A stretch of DNA of 64,000 bases from Megalonaias nervosa (GCA_016617855.1 JAECUM010001701.1:1-64000), one strand, 5' to 3'. Numbered from the stretch's first letter, positions 21,856 through 34,180 are shown. The notes: a model not told the origin generated them from the sequence alone. Numbers and translations: made by a program.

Positions 21856-22589
21856 CATTAGGATAGACAACTTACATATTTATGATGAAAAAAATGTCAA
21901 TAACAGTATACTGACCTAGCATAAATGAAGTAGTAACTAATGATACACAGGATTTGTCATCAATCCATCTAACTACTGGAATACCACATATCCGACTTCC
22001 AACTTGGCAAGCAGACAATGGTTTGATTGCTAAAACAAACCAACACGTGGAGAAAATCTGAGTTCACATCACAATAAGGTTATGTACCATGTCTATTCCT
22101 GTTCAATTCTAGTCCAACTGCAAATCACATGCATCCAGATTTGCAGTCACATATGTGAAAGCAGATCTGCTCTATGCAGTTGCACCCAAGTTGTATGGAA
22201 GTATATACTGCATGTTAACACCCCCACCCACCCCAAACAAGCAGCAGTGTCAAAGTATATCAAATAAAACTATAAAAGCTACAAGTCAATAAAATGTTAA
22301 AAATCGTTTTCCCCAGATAATAAGGGTTATGCTCAAGCCGTGTTTTTCCTATGAATGTCATTATGATTTTGCTTATGACACAAACATTATGCAAAATAAT
22401 ATACCAAAGATAAAGCCTTTGATGCAGAAATTGTGGGACATCCAAAAATCTGAACCAAGAATCTAAGCATTACTAATGCTGGAGATGTGATACATTTATC
22501 TCACATTTCACTGGCAAGATAAAAGAAATTGACATAGCATAAGCTACCATGCAAAATAAAATACAAACAAGCAAGCCTAACTAATCTGA
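21856..22589. other. NASP intron segment, nothing recognised
   Basis: Intron sequence between the minisatellite and the next composite repeat. Contains a C-rich stretch near 22220. Confidence 0.45.
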
Positions 22590-23665
22590 CAGTGAAAACC
22601 CCGTGTCAATATGAACATCAATTCTGGACTAGTAGTGACAAGTTTTGTATTGTGGACAGCATGGTGGCCATATCGTGGTCAGATCTGCTACATTTTCATT
22701 CAGGACCAAGCAGACACCATAAAAAGTCTTCGAATAAAAACCACACATTAACAAGACTTTCCATTTATTAGAAATAGCCACAAGAAAATTTTCAAGAGAA
22801 TCTACAAGACATCATGAAGAAGTACTCTGGTGAAAACCCAATATCGATATGATTTCATAAGGAATGTCAGATCTGTACAAGTTTCATTCAAGACCAACTA
22901 GACACCTTAAAAAGTCTTCTAGTGAAAACCCCATGTTGATGCGACTTTCAGTTCAGAAGCAGTAACAACAATAAGATTTTCAAAATGGTTGTTGTGGCAG
23001 CCGTACTGGCCATAAAATCAACACCATTTTCATACTTTACCAATATCACAAGAACCTTTCCATAAAAATCCTATGCTGATATGACCGTTCATTCAAGAGA
23101 AGTAGTGATAACAAGATGTCTGAGCAGCACATTTTCATTTAGGACCACCTAATTATGACAAATCTTCTGACAAAAAATTTTTCAGTAAGACTTTCTGTTC
23201 AGGAGGAGTAGAGTAGTATGATTTTCAAACTGGCTGCCAAGGTGGCCATTTTGGATGTCAGATTGGCACCATATTCATTTACAACCAACCAGACATAACA
23301 TCTTTTAGTGAAAATCCCACGTTGATACAACTATTCAAGAAGAGTGGTGACGAGATTTTTCAAGCTGGCCACTGTGGTTACCATACTGGATGTCCAAGCA
23401 GCACCACTTTCATTTAGGATCTACTAGACCTTGGGACGAATGTGTCATAAAGCTTCTCAGGAAAACTTCAAGTGGTTCAGGAGTAGTGATAAACTTATAC
23501 TAATGGATGAACTTAACCTTGGGATAAATGAGTGTGTGTCAAGCTCAATGGTAAATCTGTAAAGTATTTAAGGAGTAGCAATAATGAACTTGTGCCAATG
23601 CACGGACATGTGAACAATAGGCCATCATATAAGCCCTTCTGATCCATGCCTGCAGAACTAAAACG
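22590..23665. repeat. Composite tandem-repeat element, copy 5
   Basis: About six monomers with the family words (GGACCAAGCAGACA, CTTCTAGTGAAAACCCCATG, GTGGCCATTTTGGATGTC). The tail has AACTTGTGCCAATGCACGG, GGCCATCATATAAGC and AGAACTAAAAC. It ends near 23662, about 47 bases from the donor of exon 23710. Confidence 0.8.
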
Positions 23666-23709
23666 ACATTCATATCAGCTGCAATAAATCTATTCATAAT
23701 CTTACTTAC

Positions 23710-23807
23710 CAATTTTATCTTCAATTGTTTTGATTGCTGTTTTGTAACTTTCGATGGCTTGATCATACTGTTTATTAAAACCGAAAGCTAAACCTAGCTG
23801 ATAATAT
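23710..23807 (-). CDS. NASP: NASP exon, TPR-4
   Basis: A 98-nt exon with acceptor TTCCTAG and donor GTAAGT. The peptide YYQLGLAFGFNKQYDQAIES and then YKTAIKTIEDKI corresponds to NASP TPR-4 (HYQLGLAYGYN-QYDEA in the family). It leaves G, completed as Ala by the next exon. The tail of a composite repeat element ends about 47 bases from this donor, inside the following intron. Confidence 0.96.
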
Positions 23808-24665
23808 CTAGGAAATGTCAAGGTCAATATTAACACATTACTCTCACTGTAACACTAATATATGGCCTAAATGTATTGGTGTATTCTATATATAAAAGTT
23901 TTCCCTTTGCGTGTAGAATGAAAAGCTATTGTTCAATGTACATCCTAAAGTCAAGTTACAGCTGGGACCAATCTTCATGCAAATGTTCAATAAAAACAAA
24001 ACTTTATACATGTTGTATCTCCTCCATTCAAAGTGCCTGAAATGACCTAAATGCACAAGTTGATCAAGGTATGACACGAGGCTACATGACAGGTGTAGCA
24101 CTATATGCCCTTACAGATCTTGAAATGATTATTTTTATCAAATCTCCATTTTGTTTGCATTTCATTCATACTTAACAATTCAAGTATCTCTTCACTTCAT
24201 TTTTCATTCAGTCTCAGAAATGCATTCTGATTTTGCATTTATCACTACTATTGATAATTCTTTTCATTTTCATTCTTTTGAAACTAAAGGGAAATGCATT
24301 TACATAAGGAGCATTTTCCATTTTTAAGAGTGTTAAAGGGAACAAACTGCTTTTGTATCTTGCCTTGTAGAAAGTAAACTTTAACTGATAATGGATAAAA
24401 TGCACATGAATGTAATCTTGGAATACCAAATGAAAGGGCTTTTTACATTGGAAATGATGTCAAAATATCCAATTTTCAAATCCATTCTTGAAATGCATTT
24501 GCATTTCATTCTTAATAGATTATTCATCGTTCTGTGTTTTGCTCAGTTTTTGTGAAAACGCAGTTCACTCACTTTGTGAAACAAAGAATGGAATTTCAGT
24601 AACTGAATTAAGAGGTGGCATGTCTTCATTCTAAACTGAACATCTAAATGTCATTTAAACGTAAC
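23808..24665. other. NASP intron segment, nothing recognised
   Basis: AT-rich intron with repeated TTTGCATTTCATTC phrases (about 24156 and 24499). No element ends resolved. Confidence 0.45.
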
Positions 24666-25119
24666 CAGAGCTGCCAACCCTAATGAGACATTCTCAGCAA
24701 GTCAAAATTTTTCAGTAAGTTGGACCAGTTTTCAGTAAGGTGTAAAAACTATTAAGTACTGGCAACAAGAAAAATTTTAATAACCATTACAGTTTATATC
24801 TATGTTGTAACTTACAATATATAGCTACTGATGTGACTGGTACATGGTACTTTTGCACTTTCTAAGAAACTTCTAGTCAAACTCCATTTTGAAGCATTCT
24901 CCCCCCTTCACTTTCATGACCAGTATTGCTTCGACTGTATAGTTAGTCTGGTTCCCTACCAAAATCCGCTCAGTCTAAGATGAAACGCCAAATCTGAACA
25001 CGGAGTCTTATATGAAAATCCGGATCACATCTCCATACTTTTGCTATTATTCTGTAAGTCCGTAATTTTAGTGTTATTTTCTTAAGACTTACGGCAAAAT
25101 CGTAAGAGTTGGCAGGTCT
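24666..25119 (+). mobile_element. hAT-like short copy, CTGCCAAC family
   Basis: Starts CAGAGCTGCCAACCC and ends GAGTTGGCAGGTCT. At about 454 bp it is an internally deleted version of the 2392 and 34941 copies. It shares CAGTTTTCAGTAAGGTGTAA near the left and GTTAGTCTGGTTCCCT and GGCAAAATCGTAAGAGTT near the right. No convincing target duplication. Confidence 0.75.
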
Positions 25120-25561
25120 TGTATATTTCAAAGATTTTAATGGTTTATGTCAGATACTTTCTTAAAAAAAAAAAAAAATCATTTCCTCCCTTCCAAACTT
25201 CAGTTAAGATTGGAAAAATGGTAAAATGAATAACGGCAGCATTGGGGCTCTAAGAAGACACAAATTAACAGAAAAAAGGTCCTTTAATAATAGCTGAAAC
25301 CATGAAAAGCTGGGTCCATAAATAGAACTTACCAATTTTGGGGACAAATTCAGCATACACTTAAAGACCTTTGAAACTTCTAATGTTGGAGAGATTTAAT
25401 AAAGAAATAGAGGAAATGGATTGCAAATATATGGGTGCATTCAGATAAGGTTTGTGTGGCTTTCAAGAAATTGTCAAATTCTGCCATCACAGGTCCTTGA
25501 ATTGACTTTGGAAAAGATGATACATGTCTCTAAATTTATGTCAATCAATCTGATAGGATAC
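25120..25561. other. NASP intron segment, nothing recognised
   Basis: Intron between the hAT-like copy and exon 25562. Contains an A run near 25166. Confidence 0.5.
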
Positions 25562-25652
25562 GTCTCTGCTAAGGCCCGGTCTTCAGGTTCCATATATTCC
25601 TTCTGTATTTTCAGGCATTGGTTAAAATCTTCAACTGCTTGTTCGTATTGCT
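25562..25652 (-). CDS. NASP: NASP exon, TPR-3
   Basis: A 91-nt exon with acceptor CTTCTAG and donor GTATCC. It reads QYEQAVEDFNQCLKIQKEYM and then EPEDRALAET, the TPR-3 helix pair of NASP (family pattern Y-AVE-F--CL-LQ--YL---DRLLAET). The final AC is completed by A of the next exon to give Thr. A read-through at the donor stays open for a while into the intron, but it loses similarity at once. Confidence 0.95.
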
Positions 25653-26359
25653 CTAGAAGAAATGAAAGTATAAAAATGGCAAATATATAGCTTGGGATAT
25701 CAAAACAGATATGAAGATTAACCACATCATTTATATTCAGGTCACTTGGACTTTTTTCCTTATTAAAGACTATCTGGATAATAATTTGCGACCAAAGCCA
25801 ACTTCAGTAAGCTATTATTTAATAGTGGTAAAGTTACAATTAGGATGTAAAATTAACCTGTGGGAAATTGGATGTGGGTGTTGGTAAAATACAATATTCC
25901 ACAAATGCTTCCATCCTAATAAATCATTCAATGTCAGAAATTAATCTTATTTGCAGTAGAATAATCTCATTGGGACACCAAAAGACATCTCTTGTTTTTG
26001 GAAAACTTGTATACATAAGCTTGTGAAACCCAATTTATGCCTCTTCAAACTGGAGTGGAAAAGTTTGGAGCAATTAGTTGCTACTTCATCTATTAGGCCT
26101 AACTGTGTTTCTGGTTTCATGCCAATATAAACTTGGGTTGGTCAGATGGAAAAAGATTTCTTTTGTACTAACCCCCCCCCCCCTTACCAAATGTGAACCA
26201 TGGTATCATGACCTATTTGCTTCCTTGAAAATTGGAAGGTCTGCATATTTGGATTAATAATGGTTATTGCATCTGAAATTGTTTCAAGAGAAATGCATAT
26301 TGGGTTATTCTTTGATTTTTTTTCTTAAACCTATAAGATTGCATCAAGTTCATTGTTTT
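25653..26359. other. NASP intron segment, nothing recognised
   Basis: Intron sequence with a C run near 26171-26183. No exon candidates. Confidence 0.45.
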
Positions 26360-26482
26360 CCAAGCTAATTTTGTCCATAATTTATTTATCTATTCCAAGC
26401 TAATCTTGTCCATAATTTATCAATCTATTCCAAGCTAATCTTGTCCATAATTTGTTGATCTATTCTGAGCTAATCTTGTTTA
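26360..26482. repeat. 35-bp tandem repeat, about 3.5 copies
   Basis: Units starting CCAAGCTAATYTTGTCCATA at 26360, 26395 and 26430, with a partial fourth at 26465 (CTGAGCTAATCTTGTT). Confidence 0.92.
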
Positions 26483-27209
26483 TCAGCTTCAAATATTTAT
26501 TTATTATTTTACAGATTTAGAATAACAGGCTGTATTGAAATGTATGAATCCTGTCCTGTATTCTAAAATTATATTTTTCAAGGTTTCAAATATTTTCCAC
26601 ATGGGAGAAGTCAGCATAACACTAATCTTGTGATTCTCAATAGTCAGAGCCAACTGCCTATCGAAAAATTGGAATTCGCCACCACTGTGAGGTAGCGACA
26701 TGGTAGCTACATACCATAAGGCCTAGCAAATTTCAAAGATGTTACATCACAACACAGCTGCATGAAATTGACAGGAAAAAAATCTATTTTCTCAGAAATT
26801 GCAAGTAACACAATCATTATGTCTTTAATCCACTAACAGATGAGACCAAACTACAGCATTGATGAAGCCTGACCTGGTTCTCGCCATTTGCATTGCTGGT
26901 CACATGGCTAAACAAGTCCCTCAACCTATGACATCAGAGGTCCAGTAGTTACATTATCAACAACAAACACCTTTCTAATGTGGTTGTAAAAAAATTAAAA
27001 CATATTAAACAAAAGTCACATGCATTTGTTAAAACATGAAAGGAAATAAAATTCTCATGTATTTATTCCGAGAACAATGACCAGAAACCTGTTGTTGAAG
27101 TATTTTGGACAGAGCCCGAGTTGTTAAGCATTGAGCACACGTTAACATGGTAGTCATGTGATAATAAGAAAACCATCACTGACATGTGCTCTATGTTTCC
27201 TGAATCTTA
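26483..27209. other. NASP intron segment, nothing recognised
   Basis: No exon, element end or repeat resolved. Confidence 0.45.
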
Positions 27210-27455
27210 GGGCTATTCCATTTAAACATACATGGTATCCAGGGAAGGCAGGGCTATTCCATTTAAACATACATGGTATCCAGGGAAGGCAGGGCTATTC
27301 CATTTAAACATACATGGTATCCAGGGAAGGCAGGGCTATTCCATTTAAACATACATGGTATCCAGGGAAGGCAGGGCTATTCCATTTAAACATACATGGT
27401 ATCCAGGGAAGGCAGGGCTATTCCATTTAAACATACATGGTATCCAGGGAAGGCA
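27210..27455. repeat. 41-bp minisatellite, six identical copies
   Basis: Units start GGGCTATTCCATTTAAACAT at 27210, 27251, 27292, 27333, 27374 and 27415 and end GGGAAGGCA. I see no difference between the six. This indicates a recent expansion or a strong homogenising process. Confidence 0.98.
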
Positions 27456-27761
27456 CTTTTTCAAAATATATGCCAGAGTACACAGATTACCCAAAGAGCT
27501 CGCATGAAAACAACAAAAAATTCTAAATTGCATCTATGGGTGACTATTCTACACTAAAAGTGCCTTCTCTGGGTCCCATGTAAATTTTACTAGAACAGCC
27601 CTTACACACGTGACTACTGGACCTATGATGTCATGAACATGACAAGATTTGTATACTTGTGTGAATATAGTAAAAGTTATAAAGGCCATATATGTACATT
27701 TACTCATCTTAAATTAAATATAAATTGTTATAAAATTTATTGCTAATTTTGTTTAACTTAA

Positions 27762-28240
27762 GCCTATTCAACTTTGATTATTGAAAGACCTGCACCTTAA
27801 CTGTCATCAAGAAACTTCCAGACAAAAATTATCAATCGCTATGGACTTTTACAAATGGTGGCTTGGCACTAAAATTTGGTAATGAAAAGAGCACAGTCTA
27901 GTCTTCACAATATAGGGTAGTATCAATCTGTTCATCAACATGCACAGTTTTCATTGTGACATCACAGCATAAGGCATTCAATCCGGACGGAACTGGACCA
28001 CAACTGTTGGTTGACTTCATTAAAAAATGGCTATATACTTTAACATTGATTGTGTCGCATGTACTTCTCAGTGAGGATAAATAATGACCTTCCAAAAAGG
28101 AAAATGTTTGTATGAGGATCCAACTAAAATGAATAATTGCCATTTAGAGGTATGTAGAAACAAATTTAAAAAAAGATACCTATTACTAAAATAATCGTTG
28201 GAATGCATACATGACCTATGTGACTTTTACTACAGCAATG
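27762..28240. repeat. Dispersed repeat, intact copy (empty-site reference)
   Basis: About 480 bp that also occurs, interrupted, at 29354-31485. Shared words are CTGCACCTTAACT, AAGAAACTTCCAGA, ATCGCTATGGA, TTTGACATCACAGC-like, ATTCAATCCGGA, and a right end ACATGACC-AT-TGACTT. No coding capacity seen. Confidence 0.85.
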
Positions 28241-28850
28241 CAAATGGCAAGTACTAGCTCACATTTCATCAATGTGGTAGCTTCATCTGTCAGAGGATGA
28301 AGGATATATACAATTTGTTCAAGTACATTTAGACTAAAATGAGTTGGGCATTTTTAAAAATTGGGATTTGGGGAAGAAGAAAAAAATCAGCAATTGGGAT
28401 TTTCCTATTTTATAATAAAAATCAAGAGTAAATCAGAATAAGTGGCAGGTCTGCATGAGCAAATACAAATTTTTCTTCGGCTAAAACACATAAGTATTTT
28501 AAGTTAACTCTGAAAATACATTTTAAAAAAGTACTGAAGAATTATATATCATTAAGAAATATTTTTTTAGTAGGTACCAGTACCATATTTCCCTCAAAAA
28601 AGAAGTCATCTTTTTATTTCAGAACACATGCTATAAACTTGGCAATATTCACCCAAAACGCAAGTCGCATACAGCCACTATGTATTACATATACATCACC
28701 AAAAGCTTGAAAACAGCACCTTCACATTAATATGTTGCCACTGTCACTAATGACACTGGAAAAAATACCTGTCATACCATTCAAAGACAGATGTGTTGAT
28801 CTGATTATTACATTATATATTATATCATCATTATAGTGGATGCAACTTAC
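28241..28850. other. NASP intron segment, nothing recognised
   Basis: Intron sequence. A GGCAGGTCTGCATG phrase at 28444 resembles the right end of the CTGCCAAC family, but no left end was found. Confidence 0.4.
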
Positions 28851-28924
28851 CTGTTTCCAGACTGACTTCACCAAGTTTCAAATGGGCTTCTGCAGCTTTA
28901 ATTTTGGATTCTTTAGTATCATCT
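28851..28924 (-). CDS. NASP: NASP exon, TPR-2 to TPR-3
   Basis: A 74-nt exon with acceptor TTTTCAG and donor GTAAGT. The peptide DDTKESKIKAAEAHLKLGEV then SLET matches the NASP helix with the family motif AHLKLGEVS. It receives two bases (AA) and leaves one (G), completing Lys and Glu at the junctions. No irregularities. Confidence 0.94.
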
Positions 28925-29353
28925 CTGAAAAAGAAAAGCACACTTTTAAAAAGGCATAAATGTTCATGAAAGTCAATTACTAAATTCAATGTAAAACATG
29001 CTTTGCATTAAAATAATTATTTGGGTTAAGATTAAGTGTACATACACTAAATCATAAGCTATGTCCCTATCATATGCATGTACATACTAAAAAAGTTAGC
29101 TATCTTTATGTATGTTGGGAGTTATCGACTCATGGGGCTGATTCTATGTTCCAATAAGGTTGTACTGAACAAATACATACAAGATTCATATTTATGATTG
29201 ATATAACAAACAAATTGGTAATGGAAGATTAGATATGCATGTTTGTCTTGCACATCTTCATTCAAACTTTCATCAAAGAGCAATATATAATTACTGACTT
29301 CTCCAATCTTCTTCTTAAGATGGGCTTTGAGGTAAGAATTTTCTTTAACCAAA

Positions 29354-31485
29354 TTCTATTCAATCCTGATTATTGAATGCTCTGCACCTTAACTATCACC
29401 AAGAAACTTCCAGATGAAAATTATCGCTATGGAATGTTACAATGGTGGCCATGTACTAAACTTGGGTCAAAATAAGAGCACGTCGAGTGGAATCATCACA
29501 ATGGAGGGTACAGTGGTCCCCCTCTTATATGGCCACCCCTTCTGCACCGGGAAAGTGGCCTTATAAGACGAGTGGCCTTTCCAGAGGGGGACTAAATTTT
29601 TTGTGAGAAGTGTATGTAATGTACATAGTAAGAAACCTATATTCTTCAAAGCATTTTAATATCTTCGTTTAAAAGTAACATTAATTATTAAAAGGTTCTT
29701 CTTGTTATAATAATAGCCTTATTTCAACAGAATATGCATTGATAGTTCTTATTCTTGGCGTAAACGTGATATGCTAGCAGGTTTTGTTGTCATGCACATT
29801 GCAAAACCATTCAAAAACGTCATTTAAATCTTGGTACATACATAATTCTCTTTCCATTTGCACCATTTTCCCATTGCTGCTGAATGTCCTCCTTATTGGT
29901 TATGATGTTGTTTATTTGAGTCTTTTCAACATAAAACTGTTTTAATCGAGTCTTTTCTAACCTAAAATTGTTTGGCAAGTTCCCCCTCCCCACCTCACCC
30001 AATGTCGTTGAGTAGAAATAACCCACTTTTTTTTTTCTAAAATAATTGTCCCCGTTTACGTGATGACATGTTAATGTTTGGTAATGATTTATTCTGATGT
30101 TGCTAACTGTATGCGATTTAATTATGCAGATGAAACTTTTGTAGAGCGGATGAAATGCCTTCTTCGTAAAGGAAGCGATAAATGTGTTGTCACATGATTT
30201 TTCGGTCTTTGTCTGGTACCTTGTTCAAGGTTAATTTCTCTGTGTGTCTGCACAAAATCTATTTTTAGCCTATGCTGACCCTGTTATGATCTTGACAATT
30301 ACGTCTGGTTGTAATCATCGATGTTGCCAACTACAAGACTGATAAAACAATTTCTCTGCATTTAAACAAAATGACATTTGTTTTTAAAGGCAGCGATCTT
30401 GTCACGTGATCCATTAGTCGCAGTCTGGTACCCTACTGTTTTTACATTTCTTTACACTAAGTGAGAGAAGCCAAAATGGCTTCGATATGTACGCAGATTT
30501 GACCTGAACAATAGCACCTTGTGGCTGTTAGGATTTGCAGTCTTGACAATTATTGTTGGTAGTAATAGCCACTAATTATGAAAGTGAACAAGCTCAACAT
30601 CTTACTAAGGGAAGCCATAAAGGCTATCAAACCATTTTCCCACTGACTTGTGTATTGTACGTCAATACCGCCACTTCTCAGCTGTTACTACTGTTCGGTA
30701 ATTGTAATCTTAACAATTATCAGAGTGAATAAACCGGACATCTCATGATAACACAGCAGTAAGGTTACTCGGATTACGTGTACTTACCTTTTTGTATGGA
30801 TTAAAATTCGAGTCTTTCTCGGCTTTATGGAATAAATGTGGCTTCTTGTGAGGCGTAAATGATAATATATTAACCTTAGTGGTACATGTACTTTAGTCAA
30901 TACTTCTTTCAGTAACGAAAACCTGACATCGGGAAACAGAAATCAGATTACTTAACACGTTATGAATAAAATACTGGTTCTGGATACATATTACAAAATA
31001 AAATGTGGCCGCTTGTGAGGGGTAAATTTTATATTTTTGCACTAATATGCTGGCCGCTGGTCGCGTTTGCGGGGTGGTCTTTCGTGAGCGGTACTTTTGA
31101 ACACAAACTCATCGCTGCCAACGGATTCTGGCCGTAAGAAGCGGGTGGCCGCTGGTCAGGGGGGCCGTTCAAAAGAGGGACCATTGTAGTATGAGTTTAT
31201 CAATTTGCGTAGCTTTCATTTTGACATCACAGCGCATGATATTCAATCCGGATTGTACTGGATCACACCTTTAGGTTCATTTTGTCGAAATATGTCTATG
31301 AACATTGATTTTGCCTTAAGCACCCCTCGGAGCGTCTAAATAACGAGCTTCCGAAGGAATATGGATGTATACAAATCCAAATAAAGTGAATACTTGCCAG
31401 AATCAAATTCTAAAAAATGAGACCCATTACTCAAATAGTTGGTGCCGAATGCCTACATGACCCATATGACTTGTACTATAGTCGC
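29354..31485. repeat. Dispersed repeat, copy interrupted by a pogo-like element
   Basis: Left part 29354-29510 and right part 31187-31485 together align with the intact copy at 27762-28240. The junction in the intact copy reads GGGTAGTATCAAT, where the interrupted copy has the insertion flanked by TA. Confidence 0.85.
29511..31186. mobile_element. Tc1/mariner-pogo-like DNA transposon, TA target
   Basis: Begins CAGTGGTCCCCCTCTTATA and ends GGGACCATTG, with TA on both sides (29509-29510 and 31187-31188). The inverted ends extend imperfectly (CAGTGGTCCCYCTYTT). Subterminal sequence has repeated GTGGCC and GGCCGC words. The 1676-bp interior has no transposase frame I can recognise, so it is non-autonomous or decayed. 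The related uninterrupted repeat confirms both ends. Confidence 0.85.
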
Positions 31486-31804
31486 TGCAACTGTACTGCA
31501 GAGCAATTTTGCTGTCAGGAAACACTGACCGAAAAAGAGCACCATTGTCACTGCATGAGGTGAATAATCACTGTTTAATACTTTTAAAGTCCACAACATT
31601 TCAGCCTTCAGCCTTTAGTGCATCACATTGCTTTGCATAAAACCTGTCAATGAAACCATATCCCTATCATCAGTTGCTGATGTTGCAAAACCTGCTGATG
31701 AAGTTGAAACCGGCTTTTCTGATGCAAACAGAAATGACAAAGAATTAGATTTTATGACAGTATGAATGTGACATCGAAACAGAGGGCTCATGCTTTTCAT
31801 AAGT

Positions 31805-31950
31805 TCCAAGTGTTTCTTTCCACTGCCTGGCTACTCAGAGCTGCAATGCTCATTCTGCTTTTCTTGCACACTATGCAAAGCACTCTGTGATGCGAGGTTG
31901 AATCTTTCCTCAGCCACTTAATAAAGTCTTTGTCTTGTAACAAACTATCC
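31805..31950 (-). pseudogene. BED-like zinc-finger fragment of a transposase or related protein
   Basis: The minus strand reads DSLLQDKDFIKWLRKDSTSH and then HRVLCIVCKKSRMSIAALSS. This resembles the N-terminal W-L and C-x2-C part of BED-type fingers found in hAT transposases (F---WL------ C-LC----- ). The expected His pair is replaced (SSQ and RNT). Frames upstream and downstream are broken. The assignment rests on pattern only. Confidence 0.4.
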
Positions 31951-32504
31951 TTGAATCTGCATTTTCTTATGATTATTCCTTCAAAAAACTGTCGAAAATG
32001 AACTGTCCTTGTTTGGTGGAAAATTGAAAACTCTGAAGTGAAAGAGTGTGCATCTGTTAAGCAACATCACATGAAAAGGGGCGCTATGCATGATATCCGA
32101 TTAATTCTTGTGGATTCCGACAACAAAGGAATGGCTAGCATATGATGGAAAATCAAACTGGACTTCCATCCCGACACAATGTAAAATTAATGACTTGAAA
32201 GTAAAAGTTCTATCATTTTATTTTTATGCATTTTCCATAACCCAAGTTAAAAATCAATGACTTTCATGGTCTTGAAATGAGGTGTTCAATTCTCAACGAC
32301 TTTCAATGACCTTTAATGACCGTGCAGACCTTGAACAGGGTTCTACCCTACCCTAGTTACAATCTATTAACAAAATTTGATAAATGTAGATGGAGGACGA
32401 CTCAAAAACCAAAGATCTCACTTAGAGTCTTCAAAGTATTCTTTGAATATATATCCACAAACCAGGCTTGATAAAAATCCAATTTATACTTCTTTTGCGT
32501 TATC
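31951..32504. other. NASP intron segment, nothing firm
   Basis: Contains repeated GACTTTCA-GACC phrases (32255-32335) of the kind seen in short AT-rich transposons. Ends not resolved. Confidence 0.4.
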
Positions 32505-32640
32505 ATCCTCACAGGATTCTAAGGGGTACCATTTTCATTTGGGACCAAATGTTTTCCTAGTATCCTTCCAGTAGGTCAGGAGTAGCGATAACATTTGTCA
32601 GCAGACCATAACTCTTCTAATTTGCTGGCTTATTAAGACA
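32505..32640. repeat. Fragment of the composite repeat family
   Basis: ACCATTTTCATTTGGGACCAA followed by TCAGGAGTAGCGATAACA and CAGACCATAACTCTTCTAAT: one monomer end joined to a tail. Confidence 0.55.
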
Positions 32641-32928
32641 ACACTTTTTGACCAGAAATAATAATCCGAATTGACTTATATACTTCAATCATTCTTTCAT
32701 GTAATTATGGAACAAAATTCTCCAATATGTAAGAAAAATAATGTGCAAAAAATATTTCATATTGGGGAAGAGATCGTGTATGAAAAATATAGGACCCCAA
32801 ATTAAGGATTTTAAACAATTACATAATCACCAGTATTAACGTACATCAGACTGCTCTAAAGCAGCATGCACTAGTGATATACATTTAAATTTGATTACGA
32901 TCAAATAAAAATTATGCCCCATTATAAG

Positions 32929-33074
32929 AGAGAGAGAGAGAGAGAGTGATCCATCCAGTCACATTATCCTGACACCAGGCTGACCTCCTAATGCTGAACG
33001 CCAAGCGAGGCAGCTGCTAGTGCCATTTTTATCAGTCTTTGGTATGGCCAGGGTGTGAACCCACGACATCCCGC

Positions 33075-33110
<36 letters not shown>
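32929..33110 (-). repeat. Truncated SINE between GA microsatellites
   Basis: 32948-33072 matches the SINE at 38895-39156 (TTATCCTGACACCAGGCTGAC, GCCAAGCGAGGCAGCTG, GTCTTTGGTATG, AACCCACGAC), but it stops before the A box. (GA)n runs flank it at 32930-32946 and 33078-33110. Confidence 0.75.
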
Positions 33111-33115
<5 letters not shown>

Positions 33116-33980
33116 CTTGACAATTGTAATCTGTTCACTTACCTGAAGACTGATCTTACTTGTGTACAAGTGCAGTACTATAGTTCATTATCAATCAATA
33201 CCACTGGGTAAGCATTCCTTTTAGTTTTATCAACCACTTCCACTGTCAAAGAATCACATGGCTTTGTAGTGGTATTTACATGCTAATTAAATATGCTACA
33301 GCTGAAGACAGGCTTTCCAAGCTAACACCTGTTTGGGGTCAAGATTCACCAGACCAGATCAGATTAGTGAGGCTATAAATAGGGAAATGAGGCTACCCAT
33401 AGGGTACTGTGAACATGGTACCATATTATGAAAGGAAATGCTGGTTACTCATGTAAATTTCTCAACCAGTGGCATCTTTTGAGCTTGCCGATAGAACTGT
33501 CTGCAATTTAAAGTATGAGCAAAGATAAAATACAATTGCCGCTTAAGTACAGGAAGTTTACATGCACTTAAAAAAATAAATCTTATTTGTCAGGAATGGA
33601 GAGGTCCTTGTACTTGCAAAGAAAATTGACATGCTAAATGGCCATTCTTGGATTTTAACCTAAAGCAGTCTATATGGATATAAATATTGTGAATATTTAA
33701 ACTCTGAAAGAGTACGGTATGTATTTTCATAGTTTACATTTACTATTTAATTTATTTATATTTTCTCTACTTGAGAAAAGCTTCAGCTAAACAGGGGCAT
33801 GAGGTGCAAGATGAAAAATGTGATGGAATATACATGCCTATCTCACTGTATCTCTATCAAAAAAGAATTGTGGAAAAAGCATTTTAGCAATAATGATGCA
33901 ATTTTCCTTTTGCTGGTAATATGAAATAGCATCCAGTGATACCTTTAATATTTATGAAACCAGAAGTTACAATAGGTTAA
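33111..33980. other. NASP intron segment, nothing recognised
   Basis: AT-rich intron sequence. No exon or element ends seen. Confidence 0.45.
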
Positions 33981-34180
33981 TTCCACACAGCATCGGGAAT
34001 TTTATCCTATCTGTATCTCATCAGTTTTCAGGTCAGCATCATTCTATGTAGATAAATGAACATAATACATTTAAAATATTTTGTGTGAAACAAATTAGGT
34101 ACTTTTAGTTACATCTAATGATCCTGACCTAAAAGGTTACCGAGTTACAGATAGGATAAAATTCGCAATGCTGTTTGGAA
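33981..34180. mobile_element. Fold-back MITE, copy A
   Basis: Ends TTCCACACAGCAT and ATGCTGTTTGGAA. The complementarity extends inward over about 70 bases (TTTATCCTATCTGTA with TACAGATAGGATAAAA; CAGGTCAGCATCAT with AATGATCCTGACCT). A second copy lies at 57721-57924. No clear target duplication. Confidence 0.8.

Noticed and set aside
28440..28456. Another CTGCCAAC-family copy ending near 28454
   Set aside because: Only a GGCAGGTCTG phrase is present; no left end or interior similarity was found.
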